DNA of 5,444 nt, from the NCBI GenBank assembly GCA_024691145.1, contig JAILNW010000018.1, forward strand, positions 1 through 5,444. Direction: 5' to 3'. The notes below the pieces were generated by a model. It was not told the origin of the DNA and searched no databases. It worked only from the letters and a program-made list of their open reading frames with translations. This document shows positions 1-5,444 of this stretch, in pieces. The position numbers were made by a program, and so were the translations under genes. Every line of letters starts with the position of its first letter. Position 1 is the first letter of the stretch. This DNA comes from Lachnospiraceae bacterium (GTDB lineage: Bacteria > Bacillota > Clostridia > Lachnospirales > Lachnospiraceae).

Positions 1-522
1 ACTATATTACTTGCATATATAGTTGTTAATGTTTCCTTAGAGAAGACAACTGTTAAAGATATTTCTATGGAAAGCACACTTCCTAAGAATTCGAAGATTA
101 TTATAAACAAACTTTCTTATAAACTTTTTGATCTTAACAGAAATGATGTTATTGTATTTCATACCAATGGCAAGGAACACAATTATTATAATATAAAGAG
201 GGTTATTGGACTTCCTGGTGAAAAAGTAAAGATTAATGAAGGAAAGATATATATCAACGATAAGGAATTAGAAGAGAATATTAATGTTGAAGATATTGAT
301 AATCCTGGGCTTGCTGTAGATGAGATTACACTTGAAAAGAATGAGTACTTTGTACTTGGAGATAATCGCAATAACAGTGAAGACAGCAGATTTGGAACTG
401 TTGGTATTGTAAATGAAGATAATATCGTTGGAAAAGCGTGGCTTTTGCTTGATCCTGTAAGAGTTGTAAGCAGACTTAATGAGAAAGAGACTGAAGAAAA
501 GAAAGAAGAAAAAGTAAAGTAA
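1..522 (+). CDS. lepB: Signal peptidase I (type I leader peptidase), 5'-truncated by the window edge
   Basis: This membrane-anchored serine protease removes signal peptides from exported preproteins on the outer face of the membrane. The reading frame is open from base 1, so the N-terminus lies outside the window; the ATG at 67 is internal, because the catalytic serine codon (64-66) sits just before it. The visible part begins with the end of a hydrophobic anchor (LLAYIVVNV), then the serine box VKDISMESTL. The general-base lysine follows in YYNIKRVIGLPGE (Lys codon 196-198), and the conserved GDNRNNSEDSR box lies at 358-390. The Ser/Lys dyad is therefore intact. The serine box is not canonical (family pattern near G-x-S-M-x-P-T-L): Asp replaces the Gly two residues before Ser, and Ser replaces the Pro. 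The protein ends in a Lys/Glu-rich hydrophilic tail with no second membrane segment. rbgA follows after 12 bases, so the two are probably co-transcribed. The family call is secure; the total length is unknown. Confidence 0.94.
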   Translation, partial: TILLAYIVVNVSLEKTTVKDISMESTLPKNSKIIINKLSYKLFDLNRNDVIVFHTNGKEHNYYNIKRVIGLPGEKVKINEGKIYINDKELEENINVEDIDNPGLAVDEITLEKNEYFVLGDNRNNSEDSRFGTVGIVNEDNIVGKAWLLLDPVRVVSRLNEKETEEKKEEKVK

Positions 523-534
523 GGTAGTGATTTA

Positions 535-1410
535 ATGTCAAATGAAGATAAAAATGTCCAAAAAACAATTATAAACTGGTATCCAGGCCATATGTCAAAG
601 GCAAAGCGTATGATGCAGGAGGATATCAAACTTATTGATGTTGTAATTGAATTATTGGATGCCAGAATACCATATAGCAGCAGAAATCCTGATATAGATA
701 ATCTTGCAAAGAATAAATCAAGGGTTATTATTCTTAATAAGGCTGATATGGCTGATAAGAATGTTACAGCCATGTGGAAGTCATATTATGAAAGCCTTGG
801 AATTCTTGTTTGTACAACTAATTCTAAAAGTGGCAATGGTATTAAGGCAGTAAATGATATTATAAGAGAAGCATGTAAGGAAAAGATAGAAAGGGACAGG
901 AAAAGAGGTATTCTAAACAGACCTGTAAGAGCAATGATTTGTGGTATACCTAATGTAGGAAAGTCAACTTTTATCAATAGTTTTGCAGGAAAAGCATGCA
1001 CAAAAACAGGCAATAAGCCAGGAGTAACAAAGGGCAAACAGTGGATAAGACTTAATAAAAATGTTGAATTATTAGATACTCCGGGTATACTGTGGCCGAA
1101 GTTTGAAGACCCTGATGTAGGTCTTCACCTTGCATTTGTTGGATCCATAAGGGATGAAATATTAAATGTTACAGAACTCTCAATAAATTTAATAAAATTG
1201 TTAAATAATTATTATCCTGATGCAATAAATGAGAGGTATAATATTGAATTAGAGGATGATACAGTCAAAATTTTACAATTAATTGCCGAAAAAAGGGGTT
1301 GTAAATTAAAAGGAAATGTATTAGACTTAGATAAAGCATCAACATTATTGTTAGATGATTTTAGAAATAGTAAATTAGGTGAGATTTCATTAGAAAGACC
1401 ATCACTTTAA
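535..1410 (+). CDS. rbgA: Ribosome biogenesis GTPase RbgA (YlqF), circularly permuted
   Basis: RbgA is a cytoplasmic GTPase that acts late in assembly of the 50S ribosomal subunit; this role is known from Bacillus subtilis. The 291-residue protein is full length for the family. G motifs appear in permuted order: G4 NKAD (68-71), a G5-like TTNSKSG (94-100), G1/P-loop GIPNVGKS (137-144), G2 within KPGVTKG (161-167) and G3 DTPG (181-184). The N-terminal NWYPGHM (14-20) carries His19, equivalent to the catalytic His9 of B. subtilis RbgA. The C-terminal third (about 203-291) fits the helical RNA-binding domain. The ATG at 535 is supported by an AAGG-type ribosome binding site just after the lepB stop. 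lepB next to rbgA is a common Firmicutes arrangement; rnhB often follows, but here a second signal peptidase gene does. Leucine codons change from mostly CTT to mostly TTA near base 1140, inside this gene. Confidence 0.97.
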   Translation: MSNEDKNVQKTIINWYPGHMSKAKRMMQEDIKLIDVVIELLDARIPYSSRNPDIDNLAKNKSRVIILNKADMADKNVTAMWKSYYESLGILVCTTNSKSGNGIKAVNDIIREACKEKIERDRKRGILNRPVRAMICGIPNVGKSTFINSFAGKACTKTGNKPGVTKGKQWIRLNKNVELLDTPGILWPKFEDPDVGLHLAFVGSIRDEILNVTELSINLIKLLNNYYPDAINERYNIELEDDTVKILQLIAEKRGCKLKGNVLDLDKASTLLLDDFRNSKLGEISLERPSL

Positions 1411-1420
1411 TAAACTTGTT

Positions 1421-1427
1421 AAGGGGG
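1421..1427 (+). promoter_or_regulatory. Ribosome binding site that sets the start of the second lepB
   Basis: AAGGGGG, one base from the ideal AAGGAGG, lies 9 bases before the ATG at 1437. The frame is open further upstream to a TTG at 1416, but that codon precedes this site and could not use it. A second ATG at 1432 is only 4 bases away and in another frame, whose 91-codon product looks like a hydrophobic shadow. The start at 1437 is therefore preferred. Confidence 0.8.
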
Positions 1428-1436
1428 CGCTATGTT

Positions 1437-1916
1437 ATGGCACTATATGGTAACAAGAATATGTATGATGATTTTGACATGGGATATTCTAATTATTATG
1501 GTGGTTATGATAATAATCAATATATTTCAGATGGGCATAATTATTTTTCCAATGAATATGACTATGTTGATAATGAATATAATAACAGAGGCATGCAGCG
1601 TGACCAGCAGTATTACTTTGAGAATCTGTCTGATTACGGCCAGCAGTACTATAATGGATATGACCAGTCTTTATATGAGATTTCTAACGGCATTAATAAT
1701 AATTTAAACCAGGAGATGGAATTTGACCAGTTCATGGGTAATAATATTTATGCCAACAGTAATCAGTACGCTAATAATTATAACTACAATAATTCAAGAC
1801 AGGAATTCTATGAAAGACATCAGTATAATCAGCAGAATAAAGCTTACCAGACACCAGAGAATGTAGTTTTTGATGATGCATATGTTGTTCAAAATCAGTA
1901 TATTGACGAAGACGAT
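1437..1916 (+). other. Low-complexity N/Y/Q-rich (prion-like) coding segment
   Basis: This stretch encodes the N-terminal 160 residues of the second signal peptidase. Asn, Tyr and Gln occur singly and in short runs (YNYNNS, QQYY, INNNL) mixed with Asp/Glu. One imperfect direct repeat is visible: GACCAGCAGTATTAC (1602-1616) against GGCCAGCAGTACTAT (1638-1652), 12 of 15 bases equal, 12 codons apart, encoding DQQYY and GQQYY. The segment stays in one frame with no stop and joins the catalytic domain through an acidic stretch (IDEDDE), so it is a real part of the protein. Confidence 0.85.
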
Positions 1917-2504
1917 GAGAAGCTTCTTTCTGTGAAGGATTTGCTTAGCCTTCTTATTTGTGTTGCATTTGCAGTTGTGCTGGCACTTCTTATTACATCA
2001 TATGTTGTACAGCATACACAGGTTGATGGAACATCTATGCTTTATAATTTTAATAATAAAGATATTCTGATAATAGATAAGTTATCATACAGATTTAGTG
2101 AACCAAAGAGATTTGATGTTATTATATTCCCTACTCAGAGAAATGTTTATTACATCAAAAGAATTATTGGTCTTCCAGGAGAGAAGATATCTATTAAGAG
2201 CGATGGCTCAATTTATATTAATGGCAGTGTTTTAGATGAAGATTATGGATATGAAACCATAACCAATTTCGGAACCAATACGGATATGGAGCTAGGAGAC
2301 AATGAATATTATGTTCTTGGTGATAACAGGAATCATAGTGAAGACAGCCGATATCCTAAGATTGGTGCTATAAGTGGTGAAGATATTACAGGAAAGGCAA
2401 TTATAAGAATCTGGCCTCTTGATAATATTGGAACAATTGATAACAGTGTTAATGCAAGAATTAAACAAAGCGGTAATATTCCTAATATTAGCACTGAGAA
2501 TTAG
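1437..2504 (+). CDS. lepB: Signal peptidase I paralogue with a long Asn/Tyr/Gln-rich N-terminal extension
   Basis: This is a second type I signal peptidase, 355 residues from the ATG at 1437, against roughly 170-200 for typical Gram-positive enzymes. Residues 1 to about 160 are low-complexity and hydrophilic: in residues 1-140 I count 28 Asn, 25 Tyr and 15 Gln, about half of all positions, with many Asp/Glu and few Lys/Arg. A single membrane segment follows (about 169-191), then a normal-looking catalytic domain: serine box VDGTSM (196-201, Ser200), YYIKRIIGLPGE with Lys241 as general base, and GDNRNHSEDSR (295-305). After Ser-Met the sequence is L-Y-N-F where the family usually has x-P-T-L. 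With one anchor and an extracytoplasmic catalytic domain, the extension should be cytoplasmic. It lies 26 bases after rbgA and 18 before the DUF896 gene, so it is probably in the same operon. Peptidase family membership is very likely; activity and the role of the extension are unknown. Confidence 0.94.
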   Translation: MALYGNKNMYDDFDMGYSNYYGGYDNNQYISDGHNYFSNEYDYVDNEYNNRGMQRDQQYYFENLSDYGQQYYNGYDQSLYEISNGINNNLNQEMEFDQFMGNNIYANSNQYANNYNYNNSRQEFYERHQYNQQNKAYQTPENVVFDDAYVVQNQYIDEDDEKLLSVKDLLSLLICVAFAVVLALLITSYVVQHTQVDGTSMLYNFNNKDILIIDKLSYRFSEPKRFDVIIFPTQRNVYYIKRIIGLPGEKISIKSDGSIYINGSVLDEDYGYETITNFGTNTDMELGDNEYYVLGDNRNHSEDSRYPKIGAISGEDITGKAIIRIWPLDNIGTIDNSVNARIKQSGNIPNISTEN

Positions 2505-2507
2505 AAT

Positions 2508-2513
2508 GGAGGA
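2508..2513 (+). promoter_or_regulatory. Strong ribosome binding site of the DUF896 gene
   Basis: GGAGGA lies 9 bases before the ATG at 2523 and starts 4 bases after the lepB stop. It fixes the start of the small gene that follows and suggests efficient translation. Confidence 0.8.
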
Positions 2514-2522
2514 AGTTTCAGC

Positions 2523-2747
2523 ATGAGCGAGCAAGCTATTGTAACAGATATTGATATAGCAAGAATTAATGAATTATATAAAAAGTCAAAGATTTCCGAA
2601 CTGACTCCTGAAGAAAAGGAAGAACAGGCAGACTTAAGAAAAAGATATATACAGTCTGTTCGTGCTAATCTTAAAGGAATGCTTAACAACATTTCCATTA
2701 AGGAGCCTGATGGAAGCATAACACATTTATCAGAAAAACATAAGTAA
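2523..2747 (+). CDS. DUF896 / YnzC-family small protein
   Basis: This is a 74-residue cytoplasmic protein of the DUF896 family, whose B. subtilis member is YnzC. The family signature is clear: IARINELYKKSK (about 11-22), then LTPEEKEEQADLRKRYI (26-42), then SVRANLKGMLNNISI (44-58) and a PDGS turn near the C-terminus. The first two blocks should form the helical hairpin known for YnzC, and the length matches the family. No enzymatic motif is present and the molecular role of the family is not established. In B. subtilis ynzC lies in the SOS-controlled yneA region; here the gene sits between lepB and 5-formyltetrahydrofolate cyclo-ligase with gaps of 18 and 16 bases and no visible LexA-type operator, so that link is not evident. 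The start is fixed by the GGAGGA site. Confidence 0.93.
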   Translation: MSEQAIVTDIDIARINELYKKSKISELTPEEKEEQADLRKRYIQSVRANLKGMLNNISIKEPDGSITHLSEKHK

Positions 2748-2763
2748 TTAAGGTTGATTAACA

Positions 2764-3348
2764 ATGAATGATATAGATAGTTTAAAGTTAGCTTTAAGAA
2801 AGAAAATGATTAATAACAGAGATTCGATAATACCTGCAATTGCAAAAAGTGCAGGTATTATTATTGAGAAGAAATTTTTAAACTCTGATTATTATAAAAA
2901 TTGCGATATTATATTAATTTATGTATCTAAAGGAAACGAAGCAGATACTTTTTTTCTAATTAATAAAGCCTTGCAAGATGGAAAGAAAGTGGCGGTACCA
3001 AAGGTAATAAGTAAAGGTATTATGTATTTTTATTATATTACATCAATTGAGCAGTTAAGTCCTGGCAGTATGGGAATATTAGAACCAGATTCTGATTTAT
3101 GTGCATTATTAGATAAAAAAGATGTTAAAATCAATGATATATTCGTATGTCCCGGGGTTGCTTTTGATAAAGAAGGCAGCAGACTTGGATATGGCGGAGG
3201 ATTTTACGACAGATATTTAAGAATGTTTAACAATAAAAAGATAGCATTCTCATACGAAATCCAGATATTAGACAGTATTCCAATGGGAGAATATGATGAA
3301 AAAGTAGATGTTATATTTACAGAAAGTAATATCTATGGTAGAATATGA
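2764..3348 (+). CDS. ygfA: 5-formyltetrahydrofolate cyclo-ligase (5,10-methenyltetrahydrofolate synthetase)
   Basis: This cytoplasmic enzyme uses ATP to convert 5-formyl-THF to 5,10-methenyl-THF, returning folate from a dead-end, inhibitory form to the one-carbon pool. The 194 residues match the usual family size. Visible family features are the N-terminal KLALRKKM (8-15), YVSKGNEADT (53-62), KKVAVPKV (74-81), GSMGILEP (101-108), and the hallmark VCPGVAFD (128-135) followed by SRLGYGGGFYDRYL (139-152), whose glycine-rich loop binds nucleotide. A C-terminal D-x-x-x-D-VIFTE segment completes the fold. The names ygfA, fau and yqgN are used for this family in different species. An AAGG motif at 2750-2753 supports the ATG at 2764. 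The gene is 16 bases after DUF896 and 24 before miaB. Its Leu codons are nearly all TTA (12 of 15 by my count), unlike the CTT-rich lepB and miaB genes. Confidence 0.95.
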   Translation: MNDIDSLKLALRKKMINNRDSIIPAIAKSAGIIIEKKFLNSDYYKNCDIILIYVSKGNEADTFFLINKALQDGKKVAVPKVISKGIMYFYYITSIEQLSPGSMGILEPDSDLCALLDKKDVKINDIFVCPGVAFDKEGSRLGYGGGFYDRYLRMFNNKKIAFSYEIQILDSIPMGEYDEKVDVIFTESNIYGRI

Positions 3349-3372
3349 TGAATAAAAAAATGAGGTAAAAAG

Positions 3373-4794
3373 ATGAAAGACTTAATTATAACTGATGCAC
3401 CGGAAAAAGAACCAGAAAGACAATTATATTTTATTGAAAAATGCCGTGAATGGGTTAGGGAACATTATAAAGACAGAAAGCCAACAATGAATATCAAGAC
3501 TTTCGGATGCCAGATGAATGCAAAGGATTCTGAAAAGATAGAGGGTATTCTTAGCAAGATAGGTTTTGTTGGTGCTGATGATGAAAAGGCAGATTTTGTC
3601 CTGTATAACACATGTACAGTCAGAGAAAATGCTAATCTTAAAGTATATGGAAGATTAGGACATTTGAAGAAAGTAAAGGAAAAGAATCCTGACATGCTTA
3701 TATGCCTTTGTGGCTGCATGATGCAGGAAAATGAAGTTATAGAGAAAATCAGAAAAAGCTATAGATTTGTTGATATTGTTTTTGGAACACATAATATTTT
3801 TAAGGTGGCAGAACTTTTGTACAACAGAATTGTTGCAAAAAGCCAGATTATTGATATTTGGAAGGATACAGATATGATTGTAGAAAACCTTCCAAGTGTA
3901 AGAAAGTATTCTTTTAAAGCTGGTGTTAACATAATGTATGGCTGCAATAACTTCTGTACATACTGTATAGTACCATATGTAAGAGGAAGGGAAAGAAGCC
4001 GTAATCCTAAGGACATAATTTGTGAGATAGAGTCACTTGTTAAAGATGGTGTTGTTGAAGTTATGCTCCTTGGACAGAACGTTAATTCCTATGGCAAAAC
4101 TTTGGATGAGCCTATGTCATTTGCAGAACTTTTAGAAGAGGTTGAAAAGATTGAAGGTTTAAAGAGAATAAGATTTATGACTTCACATCCTAAGGATTTA
4201 TCAGATGATCTTATAAGGGTTATGAAGAATTCTAAAAAAATATGTAATCATCTTCATTTGCCACTTCAGTCAGGAAGCAGTGACATTCTTAAGAAGATGA
4301 ACAGACATTATACAAAGGAACAATATCTTGATCTTGTAAAGAAGATTAAAGAAAACCTGCCTGATATTTCACTTACTACGGATATTATAGTTGGTTTTCC
4401 TAATGAAACTGATCAGGATATTGAGGAAACAATTGATGTTATAAAGCAGGTTGAATTTGATTCAGCATTTACTTTTGTATATTCAAGAAGAACTGGTACT
4501 CCTGCTGCAAAAATTGTGGATACTGTACCTGAATCTGTTGTTAAAGAGAGATTTGACAAGGTATTAAAGGTAGTTCAGAATAGTTCCGCAATAAATGCCA
4601 AGAAACTTGAAGGAAAGACTATGGAAGTTCTTGTTGAAGAGCAGAATGATCATGATGAAAGTTTAGTTACAGGAAGACTTTCTAACAATTTACTTGTTCA
4701 TTTTAAAGGTAATAAAGAACTTATTGGTTCGCTTGTTAATGTTAAACTTAATGAGTGTAAAGGCTTTTACTACATTGGAGAGATGGTATATTAA
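3373..4794 (+). CDS. miaB: tRNA-2-methylthio-N6-dimethylallyladenosine synthase MiaB
   Basis: MiaB is a radical-SAM methylthiotransferase that converts i6A37 to ms2i6A37 in tRNAs reading UNN codons, which stabilises codon-anticodon pairing. The 473 residues show the three expected parts. The N-terminal UPF0004 domain (about 39-160) has the cluster cysteines in TFGCQMN (Cys46), NTCTVREN (Cys81) and CGCMMQ (Cys115). The radical-SAM domain carries CNNFCTYC (Cys191, 195, 198) followed by IVPYVRGRERSR, with later family blocks LLGQNVNSYG (232-241), HLPLQSGS (295-302) and TDIIVGFPNET (336-346). A TRAM RNA-binding domain fills about 411-473. MiaB rather than MtaB or RimO is indicated by the TFGCQMN start and the VPYVRGRERSR block. 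About 38 extra residues precede the domain, as in many clostridial members. A TGAGGT site 6 bases upstream supports the ATG at 3373. In many Clostridia mutS follows; here a lipoprotein gene overlaps the stop. Confidence 0.97.
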   Translation: MKDLIITDAPEKEPERQLYFIEKCREWVREHYKDRKPTMNIKTFGCQMNAKDSEKIEGILSKIGFVGADDEKADFVLYNTCTVRENANLKVYGRLGHLKKVKEKNPDMLICLCGCMMQENEVIEKIRKSYRFVDIVFGTHNIFKVAELLYNRIVAKSQIIDIWKDTDMIVENLPSVRKYSFKAGVNIMYGCNNFCTYCIVPYVRGRERSRNPKDIICEIESLVKDGVVEVMLLGQNVNSYGKTLDEPMSFAELLEEVEKIEGLKRIRFMTSHPKDLSDDLIRVMKNSKKICNHLHLPLQSGSSDILKKMNRHYTKEQYLDLVKKIKENLPDISLTTDIIVGFPNETDQDIEETIDVIKQVEFDSAFTFVYSRRTGTPAAKIVDTVPESVVKERFDKVLKVVQNSSAINAKKLEGKTMEVLVEEQNDHDESLVTGRLSNNLLVHFKGNKELIGSLVNVKLNECKGFYYIGEMVY

Positions 4795-5279
4795 TGAAAA
4801 AATTATTTGTTATATTGTTTTCTTGTATAGTTTTATGTTCTTGTAATGAAAACGAGGAAGTTCCAGTATATAAAGACACTGTAGATAATGTGCAGCAGTC
4901 TTACAAAGAGACGGACAAAAAAGAGTCTAAGAAAACAGTTAATTCATATACATATGGAGATGGCGAGGATACTGTACCAAATGAGCCGAATGATTCTGGG
5001 ACTGCTAATGATGTCAATGATATTAATACTGTTAATGATGCGGGCAATAGTAACGACCCTAATTCCGACAATGAAGAAAATGATAAAAACATGGCTCATG
5101 AAGAAAATAAAGAGAATTTAAGACATAAACAGCATGATACAAACAGAAGATATTCTGAGAATAAAACAAATAATGAGAATTTAAATAATAATGCTAATGA
5201 ATGCAACACAAACAATTCTGAAAATATAACTAATGCTGCTAATTCTGCCAATAATTATGAAGAGAAAAAGCAGCAGTAA
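4794..5279 (+). CDS. Putative small lipoprotein, Asn/Asp/Glu-rich, unknown function
   Basis: I do not recognise this 161-residue protein. It begins MKK, then a hydrophobic stretch (4-14) and Leu-Cys-Ser-Cys at 14-17, which fits a lipobox with Cys17 as lipidated residue; Cys at the -2 position is less common than Ala or Ser. The remaining 144 residues are low-complexity and hydrophilic, dominated by Asn, Asp, Glu, Lys, Thr and Ser, with Asn-Asp pairs recurring in the middle (about 63-100) and Asn runs near the C-terminus. No folded domain is apparent. Exported and lipid-anchored, it would form a disordered surface chain. The ATG shares a base with the miaB stop (TAATG), and a GGAGAG within the miaB end (4777-4782) is a possible ribosome binding site, so translation may be coupled. 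The signal-like start and position argue for a real gene; the biased composition leaves some doubt. Confidence 0.72.
   Translation: MKKLFVILFSCIVLCSCNENEEVPVYKDTVDNVQQSYKETDKKESKKTVNSYTYGDGEDTVPNEPNDSGTANDVNDINTVNDAGNSNDPNSDNEENDKNMAHEENKENLRHKQHDTNRRYSENKTNNENLNNNANECNTNNSENITNAANSANNYEEKKQQ
5001..5040 (+). repeat. Short imperfect direct repeat inside the lipoprotein gene
   Basis: ACTGCTAATGATG (5001-5013) recurs as ACTGTTAATGATG (5028-5040), 12 of 13 bases equal and 27 bases apart. It encodes T-A-N-D and T-V-N-D with a nine-codon period, which suggests that the Asn-Asp region grew by duplication. Confidence 0.5.
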
Positions 5280-5297
5280 TATATTTTTAATATTTTG

Positions 5298-5327
5298 TTG
5301 AAAGTGTTAATGTGTATATGATACAAT
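5298..5327 (+). promoter_or_regulatory. Predicted sigma-A-type promoter with extended -10
   Basis: TTGAAA (5298-5303) and TACAAT (5322-5327) are separated by 18 bases, and a TG at 5319-5320 stands one base before the -10, giving an extended -10 element. Transcription would start near 5333-5335 and leave a leader of about 45 bases before the ATG at 5378. In AT-rich DNA such matches arise by chance, but this one lies in the only sizeable non-coding gap of the window and just ahead of a new gene, where a promoter is expected. Confidence 0.5.
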
Positions 5328-5377
5328 TAAGTTGGGGCTTAAGATGTAATATCTAACAATGGATTGGAAGTGACCTT

Positions 5378-5444
5378 ATGGGTTATGATTTTATTGGACA
5401 TTTTAAAACATTCCTTCATTACAGTGTGTCTGTGATGAGTTATA
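5378..5444 (+). CDS. Start of a gene cut by the window edge; possibly DUF5662 family
   Basis: An open frame starts at the ATG at 5378 and runs to the window end, 22 codons plus one base. GGAAGTGA (5366-5373) forms a ribosome binding site at suitable spacing, and a predicted promoter lies upstream, so a genuine gene start is likely. The visible residues include F-I-G-H-F-K-T-F-L-H-Y and V-M-S-Y. From memory this resembles the opening of DUF5662 proteins (HFKTITxH followed by a hydrophobic V-M-x-x-C/Y segment), a family frequent in Clostridia and of unknown function. Twenty-two residues are too few to be certain, so the family name is tentative. Confidence 0.5.
   Translation, partial: MGYDFIGHFKTFLHYSVSVMSY

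Noticed and set aside
186..773. Minus-strand open frame of 195 codons across the end of lepB and the start of rbgA.
   Set aside because: It spans two well-supported plus-strand genes, has Ser/Leu/Phe-rich antisense composition and shows no recognisable domain.
1416..1436. Upstream TTG start giving the second signal peptidase seven extra residues.
   Set aside because: The TTG precedes the ribosome binding site at 1421-1427, and the ATG at 1437 has ideal spacing.
1432..1707. Alternative 91-codon frame starting at ATG 1432, close to the AAGGGGG site.
   Set aside because: Its Met/Ile-rich product is what a +1 reading of Asn/Tyr codons (AAT, TAT) gives; spacing to the site is only 4 bases, and the overlapping frame encodes a complete signal peptidase.
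4888..5121. Plus-strand 77-codon frame rich in Met/Ile/Leu inside the lipoprotein gene.
   Set aside because: It is the out-of-frame reading of Asn/Asp codons (AATGAT) and has no ribosome binding site of its own that I can see.
5278..5296. Possible terminator: AATAT (5278-5282) and ATATT (5290-5294) could pair, followed by TT, just after the lipoprotein stop.
   Set aside because: The stem is five A/U pairs with a 7-base loop and almost no U-tract, too weak for an intrinsic terminator and expected by chance in AT-rich DNA.
5317..5322. TATGAT as the -10 element for the TTGAAA at 5298.
   Set aside because: The spacer would be only 13 bases; TACAAT at 5322 gives 18 bases and an extended -10.

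Overview
The window reads as chromosomal, AT-rich DNA from a low-GC Gram-positive bacterium of the Clostridia. The gene families, strong AAGG/GGAGG ribosome binding sites and the pairing of a type I signal peptidase with RbgA suggest this, and a Lachnospiraceae relative is the best guess. That placement is inference from style and gene content, not from a marker comparison. All genes lie on the + strand, and the first and last are cut by the window edges.

From 1 to 4794 the window is one tightly packed gene train with gaps of 12 to 26 bases. The order is the 3' part of a signal peptidase I gene (lepB), rbgA (a circularly permuted GTPase for 50S assembly), a second lepB paralogue, a small DUF896/YnzC protein, 5-formyltetrahydrofolate cyclo-ligase, and miaB (tRNA 2-methylthio-N6-isopentenyladenosine synthase). 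A short Asn/Asp-rich putative lipoprotein overlaps the miaB stop codon by one base and ends at 5279. A roughly 100-base gap then carries a plausible sigma-A-type promoter with an extended -10, ahead of a new gene of which only 22 codons are visible.

The genes share a broad growth theme rather than one pathway: protein secretion (two signal peptidases), ribosome assembly (RbgA), folate one-carbon recovery (5-FCL) and tRNA modification (MiaB). Close spacing and the absence of visible terminators suggest co-transcription.

I see no CRISPR array, insertion sequence, phage gene, toxin-antitoxin pair or RNA gene, and no new multi-gene system. The most unusual element is the second signal peptidase: about 160 residues of Asn/Tyr/Gln-rich, prion-like sequence precede its single membrane anchor, and its catalytic serine box departs from consensus. 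Lesser oddities are a sharp change in leucine codon choice inside rbgA that recurs in the cyclo-ligase gene, and the low-complexity lipoprotein coupled to miaB.
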